From contig CAMILZ010000008.1 in the NCBI GenBank assembly GCA_946223075.1, positions 1-64,000 of the forward strand: a stretch of 64,000 nt of DNA, written 5' to 3'. This DNA comes from an uncultured Dermabacteraceae bacterium. Its GTDB lineage: Bacteria > Actinomycetota > Actinomycetes > Actinomycetales > Dermabacteraceae. How positions within the stretch are numbered: position 1 is the first letter of the stretch; the number at the start of each line of letters is the position of its first letter. This document shows positions 40,769 to 49,306 of this stretch, piece after piece. The notes under the pieces are model-generated. The model made no database searches. It saw only the letters and a program-made list of their open reading frames with translations, and was not told the origin of the DNA. Position numbers and translations under genes: made by a program.

Positions 40769-42118
40769 TTAACCGCAGTTCGCAATCTCGGTGCGGTTAC
40801 TCGCGAGCCACGCCGTAAACTCACTCGGATTGAGCGCGGCCCTCTCACGAGCTTCGGGGAGGGCCGCGTTCACGGCGTCAGTGTGCGGCACGATTGAGGC
40901 TGGAGCCGAATCAATCGCGTCGAGATCGATGGCGCCGCCCGTCGCAAGGTTCAGGAACGCGAGGTAGGCCGCGAGGTTTGTCGTGCTCGCTTTGGAGAAA
41001 CCGCCGCACGGGGAGATGAATTGACTCATGCCGAGCGCACCCGCCGTCTGCACGAGGTTCGGCCTGTTCGAGGGGAGCGCCTCACGGTCACTCGGGTCCA
41101 CGAGAAGCGTCGCGGTCGACACGTCTGATTCGACGAAGCGGTGTGTTCCCACAACGCTCGGGATCATGTCGCTCGGGAGGAGTTCGACCCCGGGCGCGAG
41201 CTGCGAACGAAGCCTCGAGAGAGACGTGGCAAAGGGGCGAGGCGTGCACACCTTTGGATTTTCACCCGCGCAGCTCGCCTCGAACGCCGTCGCCACGGGC
41301 TGCACGCGCCCATCATTCGAGATTCCCCCCGCGAGCGCGAGTGCTGCCACGAGCACTCCCCCACTTGCCCACGCGAGCGAGCGCTCGCCGATCGCCGGCA
41401 CGATAATGCCCACGCCGAGCCATAAAAGCGCGCGAAGCGCCGCACTCGTGAGCGTCGGCTCATAGAAGAACCACGGCGTGTCCACATACCCGCCGAGGGC
41501 CGGCAGTGCAGCGGACGCGCCAAATAGGAGCGTCCACCAGGCAAGAAGGTACGCGACGACACCTGCGGCCAAAATCGCGAGAGCGTTGGTGAGGAGCAGG
41601 GTAAGCACGGCGCCGCCGAGCGTGAGACTCGAGATGAACGCCCACGTGCCGATGCTCCACAGCACCCACAGGAGCACGTTGATGGCGTTGATATCGCCCA
41701 CGCCCCACGAGACAAGGCTCAGCGCAAAGACGAGAAGCGTCGGGACGAAAGTAAAGAGTGCACCCCACAGGATCGACGCGATCACGAATGCCGGCGAGAT
41801 TCGTCGGGAAACCCTGCCCGCTCCCCTCTCGAGCCAATTGCGTTTGTCTCGCTCTTCCTCTGCGGCGCGCTCGGCGAGGCTCCTCCACGCAAACACGAGT
41901 GCACCGGCCACGCTCGCGATGAGGCACGCAATGTTTTGCGTCGCGACGAAAGCGCTCGGTCCCCAGCCGATCCACACACCCGACGTCACCGCGAGGGCGA
42001 GAATGATCAGCGCGAAAGTGACGGCGGTGACCGGGATCGCCACCGTTGGCTTCCCAATGATCACCCGTGCCATTTCACGAAAATCATTCGTGCGCCGTGT
42101 GCGCTGAGAGCTCGCCAT
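40769..42118 (-). CDS. Membrane protein of unknown function (about 8 helices, with a soluble C-terminal domain)
   Basis: I do not recognise this 449-residue protein with confidence. The first 280 residues hold roughly eight hydrophobic segments, the clearest being VAIPVTAVTFALIILALAV, a pair around residues 120-175, and ALAWASGGVLVAALALAGG-type helices. After these comes a segment of about 165 residues that would face the outside or the periplasm-like space, with cysteines in SCAGENPKVCTPR, ISPCGGF and the terminal NCG. Those could form disulfides. It starts six bases after the PHP phosphoesterase gene and is probably expressed with it. It could belong to the DUF6350-type actinobacterial membrane proteins, but I cannot confirm that. 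Confidence 0.7.
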   Translation of the reverse strand: MASSQRTRRTNDFREMARVIIGKPTVAIPVTAVTFALIILALAVTSGVWIGWGPSAFVATQNIACLIASVAGALVFAWRSLAERAAEEERDKRNWLERGAGRVSRRISPAFVIASILWGALFTFVPTLLVFALSLVSWGVGDINAINVLLWVLWSIGTWAFISSLTLGGAVLTLLLTNALAILAAGVVAYLLAWWTLLFGASAALPALGGYVDTPWFFYEPTLTSAALRALLWLGVGIIVPAIGERSLAWASGGVLVAALALAGGISNDGRVQPVATAFEASCAGENPKVCTPRPFATSLSRLRSQLAPGVELLPSDMIPSVVGTHRFVESDVSTATLLVDPSDREALPSNRPNLVQTAGALGMSQFISPCGGFSKASTTNLAAYLAFLNLATGGAIDLDAIDSAPASIVPHTDAVNAALPEARERAALNPSEFTAWLASNRTEIANCG

Positions 42119-42124
42119 TCCCCA

Positions 42125-42976
42125 TCACAGCCTTGCGGACGTTGCCTCGAGGATGCGCTCAAGGTTTTCTTCGCTCGTGGTGTTCTCGCCGAGACGATTC
42201 GGTTTACCATTCCCGTGATAATCGCTTCCGCCCGTGACGATCAGGTCCTTGTCACGCGCGATTTCCAGGAGCGCCGCGCGTTCGGCCTCGCCGTGTTCAC
42301 GATGGAAAATTTCGAAGCCGTCGAGTCCGGATTCGACGAGTTCCAGGCAAGCGTCGGAACTGAGCCCTTTACCGCGCGTGCAGGTCATGAGGTGCGCACC
42401 CACCGCGAGCGCACCGGACTCGTGAATGCCGGCGATTGCTTCGGCTGCTTCGAGCGCGCGATAGGGCACGTAGTAGGGCGAGTGGGGCGCAAGCATGCGT
42501 GCAAAAGCCTCGGTGCGGTCCTTGACCACGCCGGCGTGCGTGAGGGCGTCGGCAATGTGGGGGCGTCCGACGCTTGCCACGCTCACACCGCGCCCACTCG
42601 CAATCTCGAGCACGGCTTCCCAGGAGATGGGGAAATCTTCGCTCAGGCGTTCGACGATGCGTTGGGCGCGCTTTTCGCGCGATTCCCTCACCTCGTCGAG
42701 CTTGCGTGCGAACGCGGAGCCGGCGGCGGGGGTATTTCCGAGGGCGAGGATGTGAATGCTGCGACCGTGGTGCTTCGCGGATACCTCCATGCCGGGGAGG
42801 AACCCGAGGCCCGCTCGTGCAGCCGCGTCGCGCGCTTCGGTGATGCCGCGGTCGGTGTCGTGGTCGGTGAGGGCGAGAACGTCGAGACCGGCGACACGGG
42901 CCTGTTCGATGAGGGCCGATGGTGTTTCCGTGCCGTCGGACACTGCCGAGTGGGTATGAAGATCTATTGCGCGCAT
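42125..42976 (-). CDS. PHP-domain phosphoesterase
   Basis: A 283-residue metal-dependent phosphoesterase of the TrpH/YciV type. Metal-binding motifs are DLHTHSAVSDGTETP at the N-terminus, LALTDHDT, a central MEVSAKHHGRSIHILAL, and ALAVGAHLMTC with the terminal VTGGSDYHGNGKPN. Homologues hydrolyse 3',5'-nucleoside bisphosphates or RNA 5' ends. I use the ATG at 42976, with AGAGGAA six bases upstream; the GTG five codons earlier lacks a ribosome site. It is divergent from pepP and followed at 6 bases by the unknown membrane protein gene. Confidence 0.9.
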   Translation of the reverse strand: MRAIDLHTHSAVSDGTETPSALIEQARVAGLDVLALTDHDTDRGITEARDAAARAGLGFLPGMEVSAKHHGRSIHILALGNTPAAGSAFARKLDEVRESREKRAQRIVERLSEDFPISWEAVLEIASGRGVSVASVGRPHIADALTHAGVVKDRTEAFARMLAPHSPYYVPYRALEAAEAIAGIHESGALAVGAHLMTCTRGKGLSSDACLELVESGLDGFEIFHREHGEAERAALLEIARDKDLIVTGGSDYHGNGKPNRLGENTTSEENLERILEATSARL

Positions 42977-43036
42977 CGTTCTTCCTCTCACACCTCGCGT
43001 TTGGTGGCCAAGGTGGCCCTCTTGGCTCCCCCGTGA

Positions 43037-43042
43037 GAATAT
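43037..43042 (+). promoter_or_regulatory. -10 element (GAATAT) of pepP, leaderless type
   Basis: GAATAT ends six bases before the GTG at 43049. The GAAGG that follows it abuts the GTG. Confidence 0.35.
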
Positions 43043-43048
43043 CGAAGG

Positions 43049-44581
43049 GTGAGTGAGATCAAGAATTCAAAAACCAGCGCCACCGAAACCACCGACGATC
43101 TGAAGTCGAGGGGCGATACCCGTAGCCAGCGCCCCACGAGCCAGGCCTTCCTCGACTTCCTCACCCAAGGGTGGGATGAGACCAGGCCACCGTCGGGCCG
43201 CCGCGCTGTAGCCGATTACACACCCGCGCGCCGCGACTCTCTCGTGGAGACGATGCCCGCGACCCGCATGGTGCTGCCCGCGGGCGGCCTCAAGGTGCGG
43301 AGCAACGATTGCGACTACCAGTTCCGCCCCCACACGGCGTTCGCCTACTACTCGGGTCTTCGCACCGATGAGGAACCCGATTCGGTGTTCGTTGTGGAGC
43401 CCGATGCCGACCGCCCCGGCAAGAGCCGTGCGACCTACTTCTTCAAGCCGCGCTCGGGCCCCGAAACGAACGAGTTCTTCGCCGATTCGCGCTACGGCGA
43501 GATGTGGGTGGGGCGTCGCCCCACGCTCGAAGAGGTCGAGGAACAGATCGGCGTGCCGTGCCGTCACATCGATGACCTTCGCGATGCGCTCGCCAAGGAC
43601 CTCGGCGATAATCTCGACCTCGCCGTGATCGAAGGTGTCGATGAGCGCATCGACTCGCTCGTGGCCGAGCTGCGCGAGCAAAACGGCCTCGAGGGCGGCG
43701 AAAAGGCCCACGCCGTTAATAATTTCCTCCAGCAGAGCGCCTCCGAGTCGCGCGTCGTGAAAGACGCGTGGGAGGTCGAGGAGATGCGAAGCGCCGTCGC
43801 CACCACGATTAAGGGCTTCCATGAGGTGGTGAGGAACTTCCCCGAGGCGATCGCACACGAGCGCGGTGAGCGCGTCGTGGAAACGGTTTTCAACCGCACG
43901 GCACGCGCCGATGGCAATGGGGTTGGTTACGACACGATCGCGGCCTCGGGGCCGAATGCGTGTACGCTCCACTGGGTGCGCAACAACGGCGCCGTCAAGG
44001 AAGGCGACCTGATCCTCATCGACGCGGGCTGCGAGGTCGACTCGCTTTATACCGCGGATGTCACGCGCACGCTTCCCGTGACGGGCACGTTTACCGAGCC
44101 CCAAAAGAAGGTGTACCAGGCCGTTCTCGACGCTGCCGACGCGGTGTTCGCCGTCGCGAAGCCCGGCATGAAGTTCCGCGATCTTCACGCGACCGCGATG
44201 GAGGTTATTGCGGACCGCCTCGACAAGTGGGGCCTGCTCCCCGTGAGCGCCGAGGAGTCCCTGAGGCCCGAGGGGCAGTACCACCGCCGCTGGATGGTGC
44301 ACGGCACGAGTCACCACCTCGGCATGGACGTCCACGACTGTGCGCAGGCGCGCCGCGAGATGTACCTCGATGCAACGCTCGAAGAGGGCATGATCTTCAC
44401 GATCGAGCCGGGCCTCTATTTCAAGGAGAACGACCTTCTCGTTCCCGAGGAGCTGCGTGGCATCGGTGTGCGTATCGAGGACGACGTGCTCGTCACGAAG
44501 GACGGCGTGGAAAACCTTTCGCGCGAGCTTCCTCGCGAGATTGACGCAATCGAAGCCTGGATGGCGGAGCTGCTCAAGTGA
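43049..44581 (+). CDS. pepP: Xaa-Pro aminopeptidase (M24B)
   Basis: A 510-residue manganese aminopeptidase that removes an N-terminal residue preceding proline. The N-terminal creatinase-like domain includes TRMVLPAGGLKVRSNDCDYQ and AFAYYSGL. The catalytic domain has the five metal ligands: two aspartates in LIDAGCEVDSLYTADVTRT, the histidine in MVHGTSHHLGMDVHD, and glutamates in FTIEPGLYF and GVRIEDDVLV. The N-terminal 40 residues are a variable extension. The GTG start has a -10-like GAATAT six bases upstream. Its stop overlaps the next GTG start (GTGA). Confidence 0.93.
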   Translation: MSEIKNSKTSATETTDDLKSRGDTRSQRPTSQAFLDFLTQGWDETRPPSGRRAVADYTPARRDSLVETMPATRMVLPAGGLKVRSNDCDYQFRPHTAFAYYSGLRTDEEPDSVFVVEPDADRPGKSRATYFFKPRSGPETNEFFADSRYGEMWVGRRPTLEEVEEQIGVPCRHIDDLRDALAKDLGDNLDLAVIEGVDERIDSLVAELREQNGLEGGEKAHAVNNFLQQSASESRVVKDAWEVEEMRSAVATTIKGFHEVVRNFPEAIAHERGERVVETVFNRTARADGNGVGYDTIAASGPNACTLHWVRNNGAVKEGDLILIDAGCEVDSLYTADVTRTLPVTGTFTEPQKKVYQAVLDAADAVFAVAKPGMKFRDLHATAMEVIADRLDKWGLLPVSAEESLRPEGQYHRRWMVHGTSHHLGMDVHDCAQARREMYLDATLEEGMIFTIEPGLYFKENDLLVPEELRGIGVRIEDDVLVTKDGVENLSRELPREIDAIEAWMAELLK

Positions 44582-45897
44582 GCACGCACGAGCGTTTTTT
44601 CGCCGCGCGTCTCGCGGGCACGGGCCTGTTCGACCCGCTCGGCGACCGCATCGGTAAGGTCCGCGATGTCGTTCTGATCCCCCAGGAGTCGCAGACGGCG
44701 CGCGCCGTTGGCTTCGTGGTCGAGGTTCCGGGCAAGAAGCGCATCTTCTTGCCCATCACGAAGGTCACCTCGATCTCGACCGGCCAGGTGATTTCCGACG
44801 GTTCCCTCAACATGCGTCGATTCGAGATGCGTAAGAGCGAGCTGCTCGCGGTTGGCGACCTTCTCGATCGCAAGGTGGGTCTTTCGGACGGCACGGGCGA
44901 GGCGTTCGTCGAGGACGTCGCACTCGAACAGGATCAGATCTCCAAAGAATGGGAGATCACGAAGCTGTACGTGCGCCGCTCAAAGGCGAAGAATGCGCTC
45001 TCGAAGCTCGTGGGGCGAAACGAGACGTTCACGGTAAGCATCGACGAGGTACTCGGTCTCTTCGGCACGCAGGCCGAGCAGTCCGCGCAGATTCTGCTCG
45101 CCTCATATTCGGATCTCAAGCCCGCTGACCTCGCCGATCTCATCCAGGAGATGGAGCCGAAGCGCCGTGCCGACATCGTTCGCGACCTCTCAAACGAGCG
45201 TCTCGGCTGGGTGCTCGAGGAGCTTCCCGAGGACACGCGCGTGGAACTCATGCAGGGTCTCGAATCCGAGCGCGCAGCGGACATCCTCGACGCGATGGAC
45301 CCTGACGACGCTGCTGACTTGCTTCAGGAGCTCCCCGAACCGATGGGCCAGGATCTCCTGACGCGCATGGAGCCCGAGGAAGCCGAGGACGTCCGTCGAC
45401 TCCTCGTGTATGACGAATACACGGCCGGTGGCCTCATGACGACCGAGCCACTGATCGTTGCTCCCGAGACCCCGGTTGCGCACTGCCTCGCCCTCATTTC
45501 CCGCGAAGAGATCTCCCCCGCGCTCGCGTCGATGGTGTACGTGTGCCGCCAGCCGCTCGAAACTCCCACGGGCAAGCTCCTCGGGGGCGTGCACTTCCAG
45601 CACTTGCTTCGCGAGCGCCCCGAGCGCCCCGTGGGTGAGATTATCGACCAGGATCAAGTGACGATGGCCCCCACGAGCCATCTGCATGACGTCACGCGCG
45701 AGATGGCGACGTACAATCTGGTGTCGCTTCCCGTGGTAGACAAGGACTCCCGCCTTTTGGGGTCCGTGACCGTCGATGACGTTCTCGACCACGTTCTTCC
45801 CGAGGACTGGCGCGAGAGCGACGAGCCCGTCGCGACGACGACCGGACAGATTGACCTCACGGGGATCGCGAAGGCTATTTCGGATCAGGAGGGGTGA
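44578..45897 (+). CDS. Soluble PRC-barrel / MgtE-N / CBS protein (no membrane domain)
   Basis: A 439-residue cytoplasmic protein. Residues 1-150 contain two PRC-barrel-like repeats (DPLGDRIGKVRDVVLIP; RKVGLSDGTGEAFVEDVALE). Residues 165-280 are the MgtE N-terminal helical repeat domain (LADLIQEMEPKRRADIVRDL, AADILDAMDPDDAADLLQEL). Residues 285-410 are a pair of CBS domains, ending VVDKDSRLLGSVTVDDVLDHV. The MgtE transport helices are absent. In MgtE these domains sense magnesium, so this may be a regulator or partner of a separate channel. It is coupled to pepP by GTGA and is followed 5 bases later by the DUF1003 membrane protein, a pairing I recall from other actinobacteria. Confidence 0.88.
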   Translation: MSTHERFFAARLAGTGLFDPLGDRIGKVRDVVLIPQESQTARAVGFVVEVPGKKRIFLPITKVTSISTGQVISDGSLNMRRFEMRKSELLAVGDLLDRKVGLSDGTGEAFVEDVALEQDQISKEWEITKLYVRRSKAKNALSKLVGRNETFTVSIDEVLGLFGTQAEQSAQILLASYSDLKPADLADLIQEMEPKRRADIVRDLSNERLGWVLEELPEDTRVELMQGLESERAADILDAMDPDDAADLLQELPEPMGQDLLTRMEPEEAEDVRRLLVYDEYTAGGLMTTEPLIVAPETPVAHCLALISREEISPALASMVYVCRQPLETPTGKLLGGVHFQHLLRERPERPVGEIIDQDQVTMAPTSHLHDVTREMATYNLVSLPVVDKDSRLLGSVTVDDVLDHVLPEDWRESDEPVATTTGQIDLTGIAKAISDQEG

Positions 45898-45902
45898 GAG
45901 CG

Positions 45903-46565
45903 ATGGCACGCAGCAAGAAGAAGCGCCCCCAGCTCGATGACCCGGCTCGCGCAAAGCGCGGGCTTTTCCGCGTCTTCTCGAAACGCCGCCCGAAGGACGA
46001 GAACAACGACGGTTTTGGCCGCATGGCCGAAGCGATCGCGCGTTTCATGGGCACGCCCGCGTTTCTCGTGGGCATGACGATTTTCTGTGGCGTGTGGCTT
46101 GGCTGGAACACGTTCATGCCCGAATCAATCCAGTTCGACCCCCGCGCTCTCAACTTCACGCTTCTCACGCTGATCCTCTCGCTTCAGGCGTCGTACGCCG
46201 CTCCCCTCCTTCTCCTTTCGGATAACCGCCAGGCCGACCGCGACCGTGTCCAGGCCGAGCAGGATCGTCAGTCGAATGAAAAGGCGCACGCGACGACCGA
46301 GTTCATCACCCGTGAGATTGCGAGCCTGCGCATCGCCATGGCGGATGTCGCGACCCGCGATTACGTGCGCGGTGAGCTTCGCGACCTGCTCGAGGAGATC
46401 CAGGCGGGAGATGACGACCCGGCGTCGGAAGCCGAAAGCGAAGGTGGTGCCGACCCGATCGAGCCTTCGCCCGACCACTCTCATTTGCGCTCGCTCATCC
46501 GCGAGGATATCCGCGCGGTGCTTCGCGAGGAGCTCGAGCAGATGAGCGCCGAGTCCGGTAAGTGA
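45903..46565 (+). CDS. DUF1003 family membrane protein
   Basis: A 220-residue protein with two helices around residues 52-70 (AFLVGMTIFCGVWLGWNTF) and 80-104 (LNFTLLTLILSLQASYAAPLLLL), followed by the diagnostic DNRQADRDRVQAEQDRQSNEKA and a long charged helical tail. The N-terminus is strongly basic (RSKKKRPQ). The ATG at 45903 is chosen because GGAGGGG lies eight bases upstream; the GTG at 45894 would leave no spacing. It is probably the membrane partner of the preceding MgtE-N/CBS protein. The function is unknown. Confidence 0.9.
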   Translation: MARSKKKRPQLDDPARAKRGLFRVFSKRRPKDENNDGFGRMAEAIARFMGTPAFLVGMTIFCGVWLGWNTFMPESIQFDPRALNFTLLTLILSLQASYAAPLLLLSDNRQADRDRVQAEQDRQSNEKAHATTEFITREIASLRIAMADVATRDYVRGELRDLLEEIQAGDDDPASEAESEGGADPIEPSPDHSHLRSLIREDIRAVLREELEQMSAESGK

Positions 46566-46571
46566 GTCAAC

Positions 46572-47690
46572 GTGACGGCTGACCTCACCTCACAGGTGCA
46601 TTCCGCGCTTGCGCGCGTGATCGACCCTGATCTTGGCCGCCCCATCACCGATGTGGGCATGGTCGAATCTGTCGAGGTTACGGCGGGCGGCGTTGCCCTC
46701 ATCCACCTCGTCATGACCGTCGAGGGCTGCCCCATGCGCTCGCGCATCGAGAAGGATGCCGCTGAGGCTGCTTCTCGCGTTCCGGGCCTCACAGAGGTGC
46801 GGGTGACGTCGGGCACGATGAGCGAGGAGCAGCGCCGCGCTCTTGTTGAGGAGCTCCGGGCTCAGCGCCGCGAAGTGCCGTTCAATAAGCCCGGTTCCCT
46901 CACGCGGGTCATAGCGGTCAGCTCGGGCAAGGGAGGCGTCGGAAAGTCCACCGTGACCGCGAACCTGGCCCTCGCACTCACGCGCCTCGGGTACAGCGTG
47001 GGCGTGCTCGACGCCGATATTCATGGCTTTTCTATGCCTGGCATGTTCGGCGTGACCACGCAGCCGACGCGCGTCAACGACCTGCTCATGCCTCCGATCG
47101 CGCACGGCGTGAAAGTCATGTCGATCGGCGTTTTCGTGCCCGAGCATCAGGCCGTTGTGTGGCGCGGCCCGAAAATGCACCGCGCAATCGAGCAGTTCGC
47201 GACGGATGTGTTTTGGGGCGATCTCGATTTTCTCCTGCTTGACCTGCCGCCGGGCACGGGGGATGTTGCCATTTCCGTCGCGCAAGTGTTGCCCACGGCG
47301 GAGCTTCTCGTCGTCACGACTCCCGATTCAGCCGCGAGCGAGGTCGCCTCACGCATCGGCTCACTCGCCCGCTCCACGGAGCAGAAAATCATCGGAGTCG
47401 TCGAGAACATGAGCTGGCTGAGCCTCGAGGGCGGCGAGCGTCTCGAGGTCTTCGGGGCGGGTGGTGGCAAGCGCGTCGCGTCCCAACTGAGCGACGATCA
47501 GGGCTCGGAAGTTCCGCTTCTCGGGCAGGTTCCGCTTTCGCCGCGCGTGCGGGAAGGGTCCGACGCCGGCGAGCCTCTCACCGCTTCCGAATCCTCAAGC
47601 GAGGCCTACGCGGCATTCATGACGATCGCCGAGCAGCTCGCGAAGCCACGCGGTCTTGCGGGCCGCAAGCTCCCGCTTTCCCTCGCTTAG
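46572..47690 (+). CDS. mrp: Mrp/NBP35-type P-loop ATPase, iron-sulfur cluster carrier
   Basis: A 372-residue protein with an N-terminal DUF59/MIP18-like domain (ARVIDPDLGRPITDVGMVESV) and a C-terminal MinD-like ATPase. The deviant Walker A is SSGKGGVGKSTVTANLALAL, the A' region is VLDADIHGFSMPGMFG, and LLLDLPPGTGDVAISVAQ follows. The CxxC that many Mrp proteins use to hold a bridging [4Fe-4S] cluster is not visible near the C-terminus (SWLSLEGGERLEVFGAGGGK stands where ..C..CG.. often occurs). It should load clusters onto apoproteins, but the cluster site is unusual. It is the last gene of the pepP run, with a GTG start. Confidence 0.9.
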   Translation: MTADLTSQVHSALARVIDPDLGRPITDVGMVESVEVTAGGVALIHLVMTVEGCPMRSRIEKDAAEAASRVPGLTEVRVTSGTMSEEQRRALVEELRAQRREVPFNKPGSLTRVIAVSSGKGGVGKSTVTANLALALTRLGYSVGVLDADIHGFSMPGMFGVTTQPTRVNDLLMPPIAHGVKVMSIGVFVPEHQAVVWRGPKMHRAIEQFATDVFWGDLDFLLLDLPPGTGDVAISVAQVLPTAELLVVTTPDSAASEVASRIGSLARSTEQKIIGVVENMSWLSLEGGERLEVFGAGGGKRVASQLSDDQGSEVPLLGQVPLSPRVREGSDAGEPLTASESSSEAYAAFMTIAEQLAKPRGLAGRKLPLSLA

Positions 47691-47722
47691 CGCACCGCCC
47701 ACTCCGAGGCGCGCACCACGAC

Positions 47723-48163
47723 CTATGTAGCTTCGGGGTCGAACGGGGTGCCGTCGGGCACCTTCTCCTCCGCCTTGCTCGCGCTTGCCTTGCTGCTCGA
47801 GCCGCCCTTAGCTGCCGCACCCACGCCTGCGACCGCCGCAGACGTGGCGCTGGTCGAGCTTTTCACGGCGTCGCGGAAATCGTTCACGTCATCTTCGAGG
47901 CCGGTCGAATCCCAGGCCTCGCGAATGATCTTGCGCGGATCGTACTGGCGCGGATCGTACTTCTTGAGGTCGTCGACCGCGATCCCCATCTCGTCTTCGA
48001 TCGACGCTCGCGATTCATCCGCCCATTTGCGCAGGTCACGCACCCAGTGGATGACCTTGCGGGTGTATTCGGGGAGTCGCTGCGGACCAACAAGAATGAC
48101 GAAGAGCAGGGCGATGATGAGGAGTTCCCATCCTCCGAAGGTGAGGAAGACCTCTTGACCCAT
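47723..48163 (-). CDS. tatB: Sec-independent protein translocase subunit TatB
   Basis: A 146-residue single-pass protein. The N-terminal helix GWELLIIALLFVILVGPQRLPE with its conserved GP, followed by the amphipathic KVIHWVRDLRKWADESRASIEDEMG, is the TatB signature. The Ala/Ser/Lys-rich tail is typical of actinobacteria. TatB receives twin-arginine precursors; one such precursor in this window is the sugar-binding lipoprotein. Convergent with mrp (32-base gap, no hairpin) and divergent from the methyltransferase gene. AAGG is 11 bases from the ATG, so the ribosome site is weak. Confidence 0.9.
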   Translation of the reverse strand: MGQEVFLTFGGWELLIIALLFVILVGPQRLPEYTRKVIHWVRDLRKWADESRASIEDEMGIAVDDLKKYDPRQYDPRKIIREAWDSTGLEDDVNDFRDAVKSSTSATSAAVAGVGAAAKGGSSSKASASKAEEKVPDGTPFDPEAT

Positions 48164-48295
48164 CGCAGTGCCTGCCTTGTCTCATTACTGCATAAAAAAT
48201 AGTGCCCCGCCATTATTGCACGCACGGGTGGGAAACTCGCGCGGCGTGGCCTAAGCTTGAGTGCCACGAAATTCACGGCAAGAAAAGGAGTGGGC

Positions 48296-48961
48296 ATGGC
48301 GACGGGCAAGTTGGCGAGCTGGGCGCTCAGCGAGGAATTCCTCGATGAGGAGCGCCTCTTCACCGTGCCCGATGTGTGCGAGCGGGCACGCGAGCGCGGA
48401 AGTGCGATCGGCCTTCCGCCTGTTCTCGCGGGATCGGCCGCGCACGCGCGCAGCGTCGTCGCGATGCTCGGTGCACGCGCGATCGTGCAGGTGGGAGCAG
48501 GGGCAGGAGCGCTCAGCCTCTACCTCGCGAGCGCCATGGGTTCCGACGCCACCCTCACAGCGATAGATCCCGAACCCGAAAACGTGCGGCTCGTGCGAAA
48601 GGCTTGCGCGGAAGCGGCGATTCCCGAGGCACGCGTGCGGACGATCAACGCCGAGCCCCTCGAGGTGTTTACGCGGCTCACGCGCGGCGCCTACGACATG
48701 ATCGTCGTCAATGCGAGCGAACGAGAACTCGGCGCGCTCGTCGAAGCGGCGCTCGAGGTTCTGCGCCCGGGTGGGGCGCTCCTCATCATGAATGTCATGC
48801 ACCACGACCGACTCGGCGATGCTTCTGCACGTGATCCGCAGACGGTGCACATTAGGGACGTGGTGGCCGCGCTCAAAGAGCGCGAGGATCTCGTACTGGC
48901 GATGTCACCCGCGGGCGACGGTGTGCTCACCGCCGTGAGGAAAAGCTTCTCTGAACGGTGA
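48296..48961 (+). CDS. O-methyltransferase-like protein (class I SAM-dependent)
   Basis: A 221-residue protein of the bacterial COMT-like family, matching the mycobacterial Rv1220c position beside tatB. The SAM loop is VQVGAGAGALSLYLASAMG and the acidic residue follows in LTAIDPEPENV. In active family members the next motif is a metal-binding D-A-D-K; here it reads YDMIVVNASERE, so the metal-binding aspartate is replaced by asparagine. Substrate and activity are therefore uncertain. AAGGAG lies five bases before the ATG; the reading from 48257 adds 13 residues without a ribosome site. Confidence 0.85.
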   Translation: MATGKLASWALSEEFLDEERLFTVPDVCERARERGSAIGLPPVLAGSAAHARSVVAMLGARAIVQVGAGAGALSLYLASAMGSDATLTAIDPEPENVRLVRKACAEAAIPEARVRTINAEPLEVFTRLTRGAYDMIVVNASERELGALVEAALEVLRPGGALLIMNVMHHDRLGDASARDPQTVHIRDVVAALKEREDLVLAMSPAGDGVLTAVRKSFSER

Positions 48962-49037
48962 GGCTGCAGCTTCACGAGGTTGTGAGGGAAAGGTAGCCCC
49001 TCCAACCTCGATGCAATCCGGGAAGTTCCGGAGGGAC

Positions 49038-49208
49038 TTAGGCGGGAACGACCTTGTTGAGGGCATCGCGCAGGTCGCGCGCTTCGTCTGCCGAGATCTC
49101 GACGACGAGACGACCGCCGCCTGCAAGCGGGACTCGCATGATGAGGCTCCGGCTCTCTTCGGCCACTTCGAGGGGGCCGTCGCCCGTACGAGGCTTCATC
49201 GCTGCCAT
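49038..49208 (-). CDS. DUF3117 family protein
   Basis: A 56-residue protein, MAAMKPRTGDGPLEVAEESR at the start, then MRVPLAGGGRLVVEISADEA, the highly conserved actinobacterial DUF3117 sequence. No function is known. The ATG at 49208 matches the family start and has AAAGGG about eight bases upstream. The reading from 49232 adds eight unrelated residues. It is convergent with the methyltransferase gene. Confidence 0.92.
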   Translation of the reverse strand: MAAMKPRTGDGPLEVAEESRSLIMRVPLAGGGRLVVEISADEARDLRDALNKVVPA

Positions 49209-49306
49209 GATCGTTCGCCCTTTCTCTGGCAATGGATCTATCCCCTCTATTCTTCCACTACCATTCGCTCGATCCTGGGAGAGCGTGAAACACGCGCTCT
49301 GAGCAG

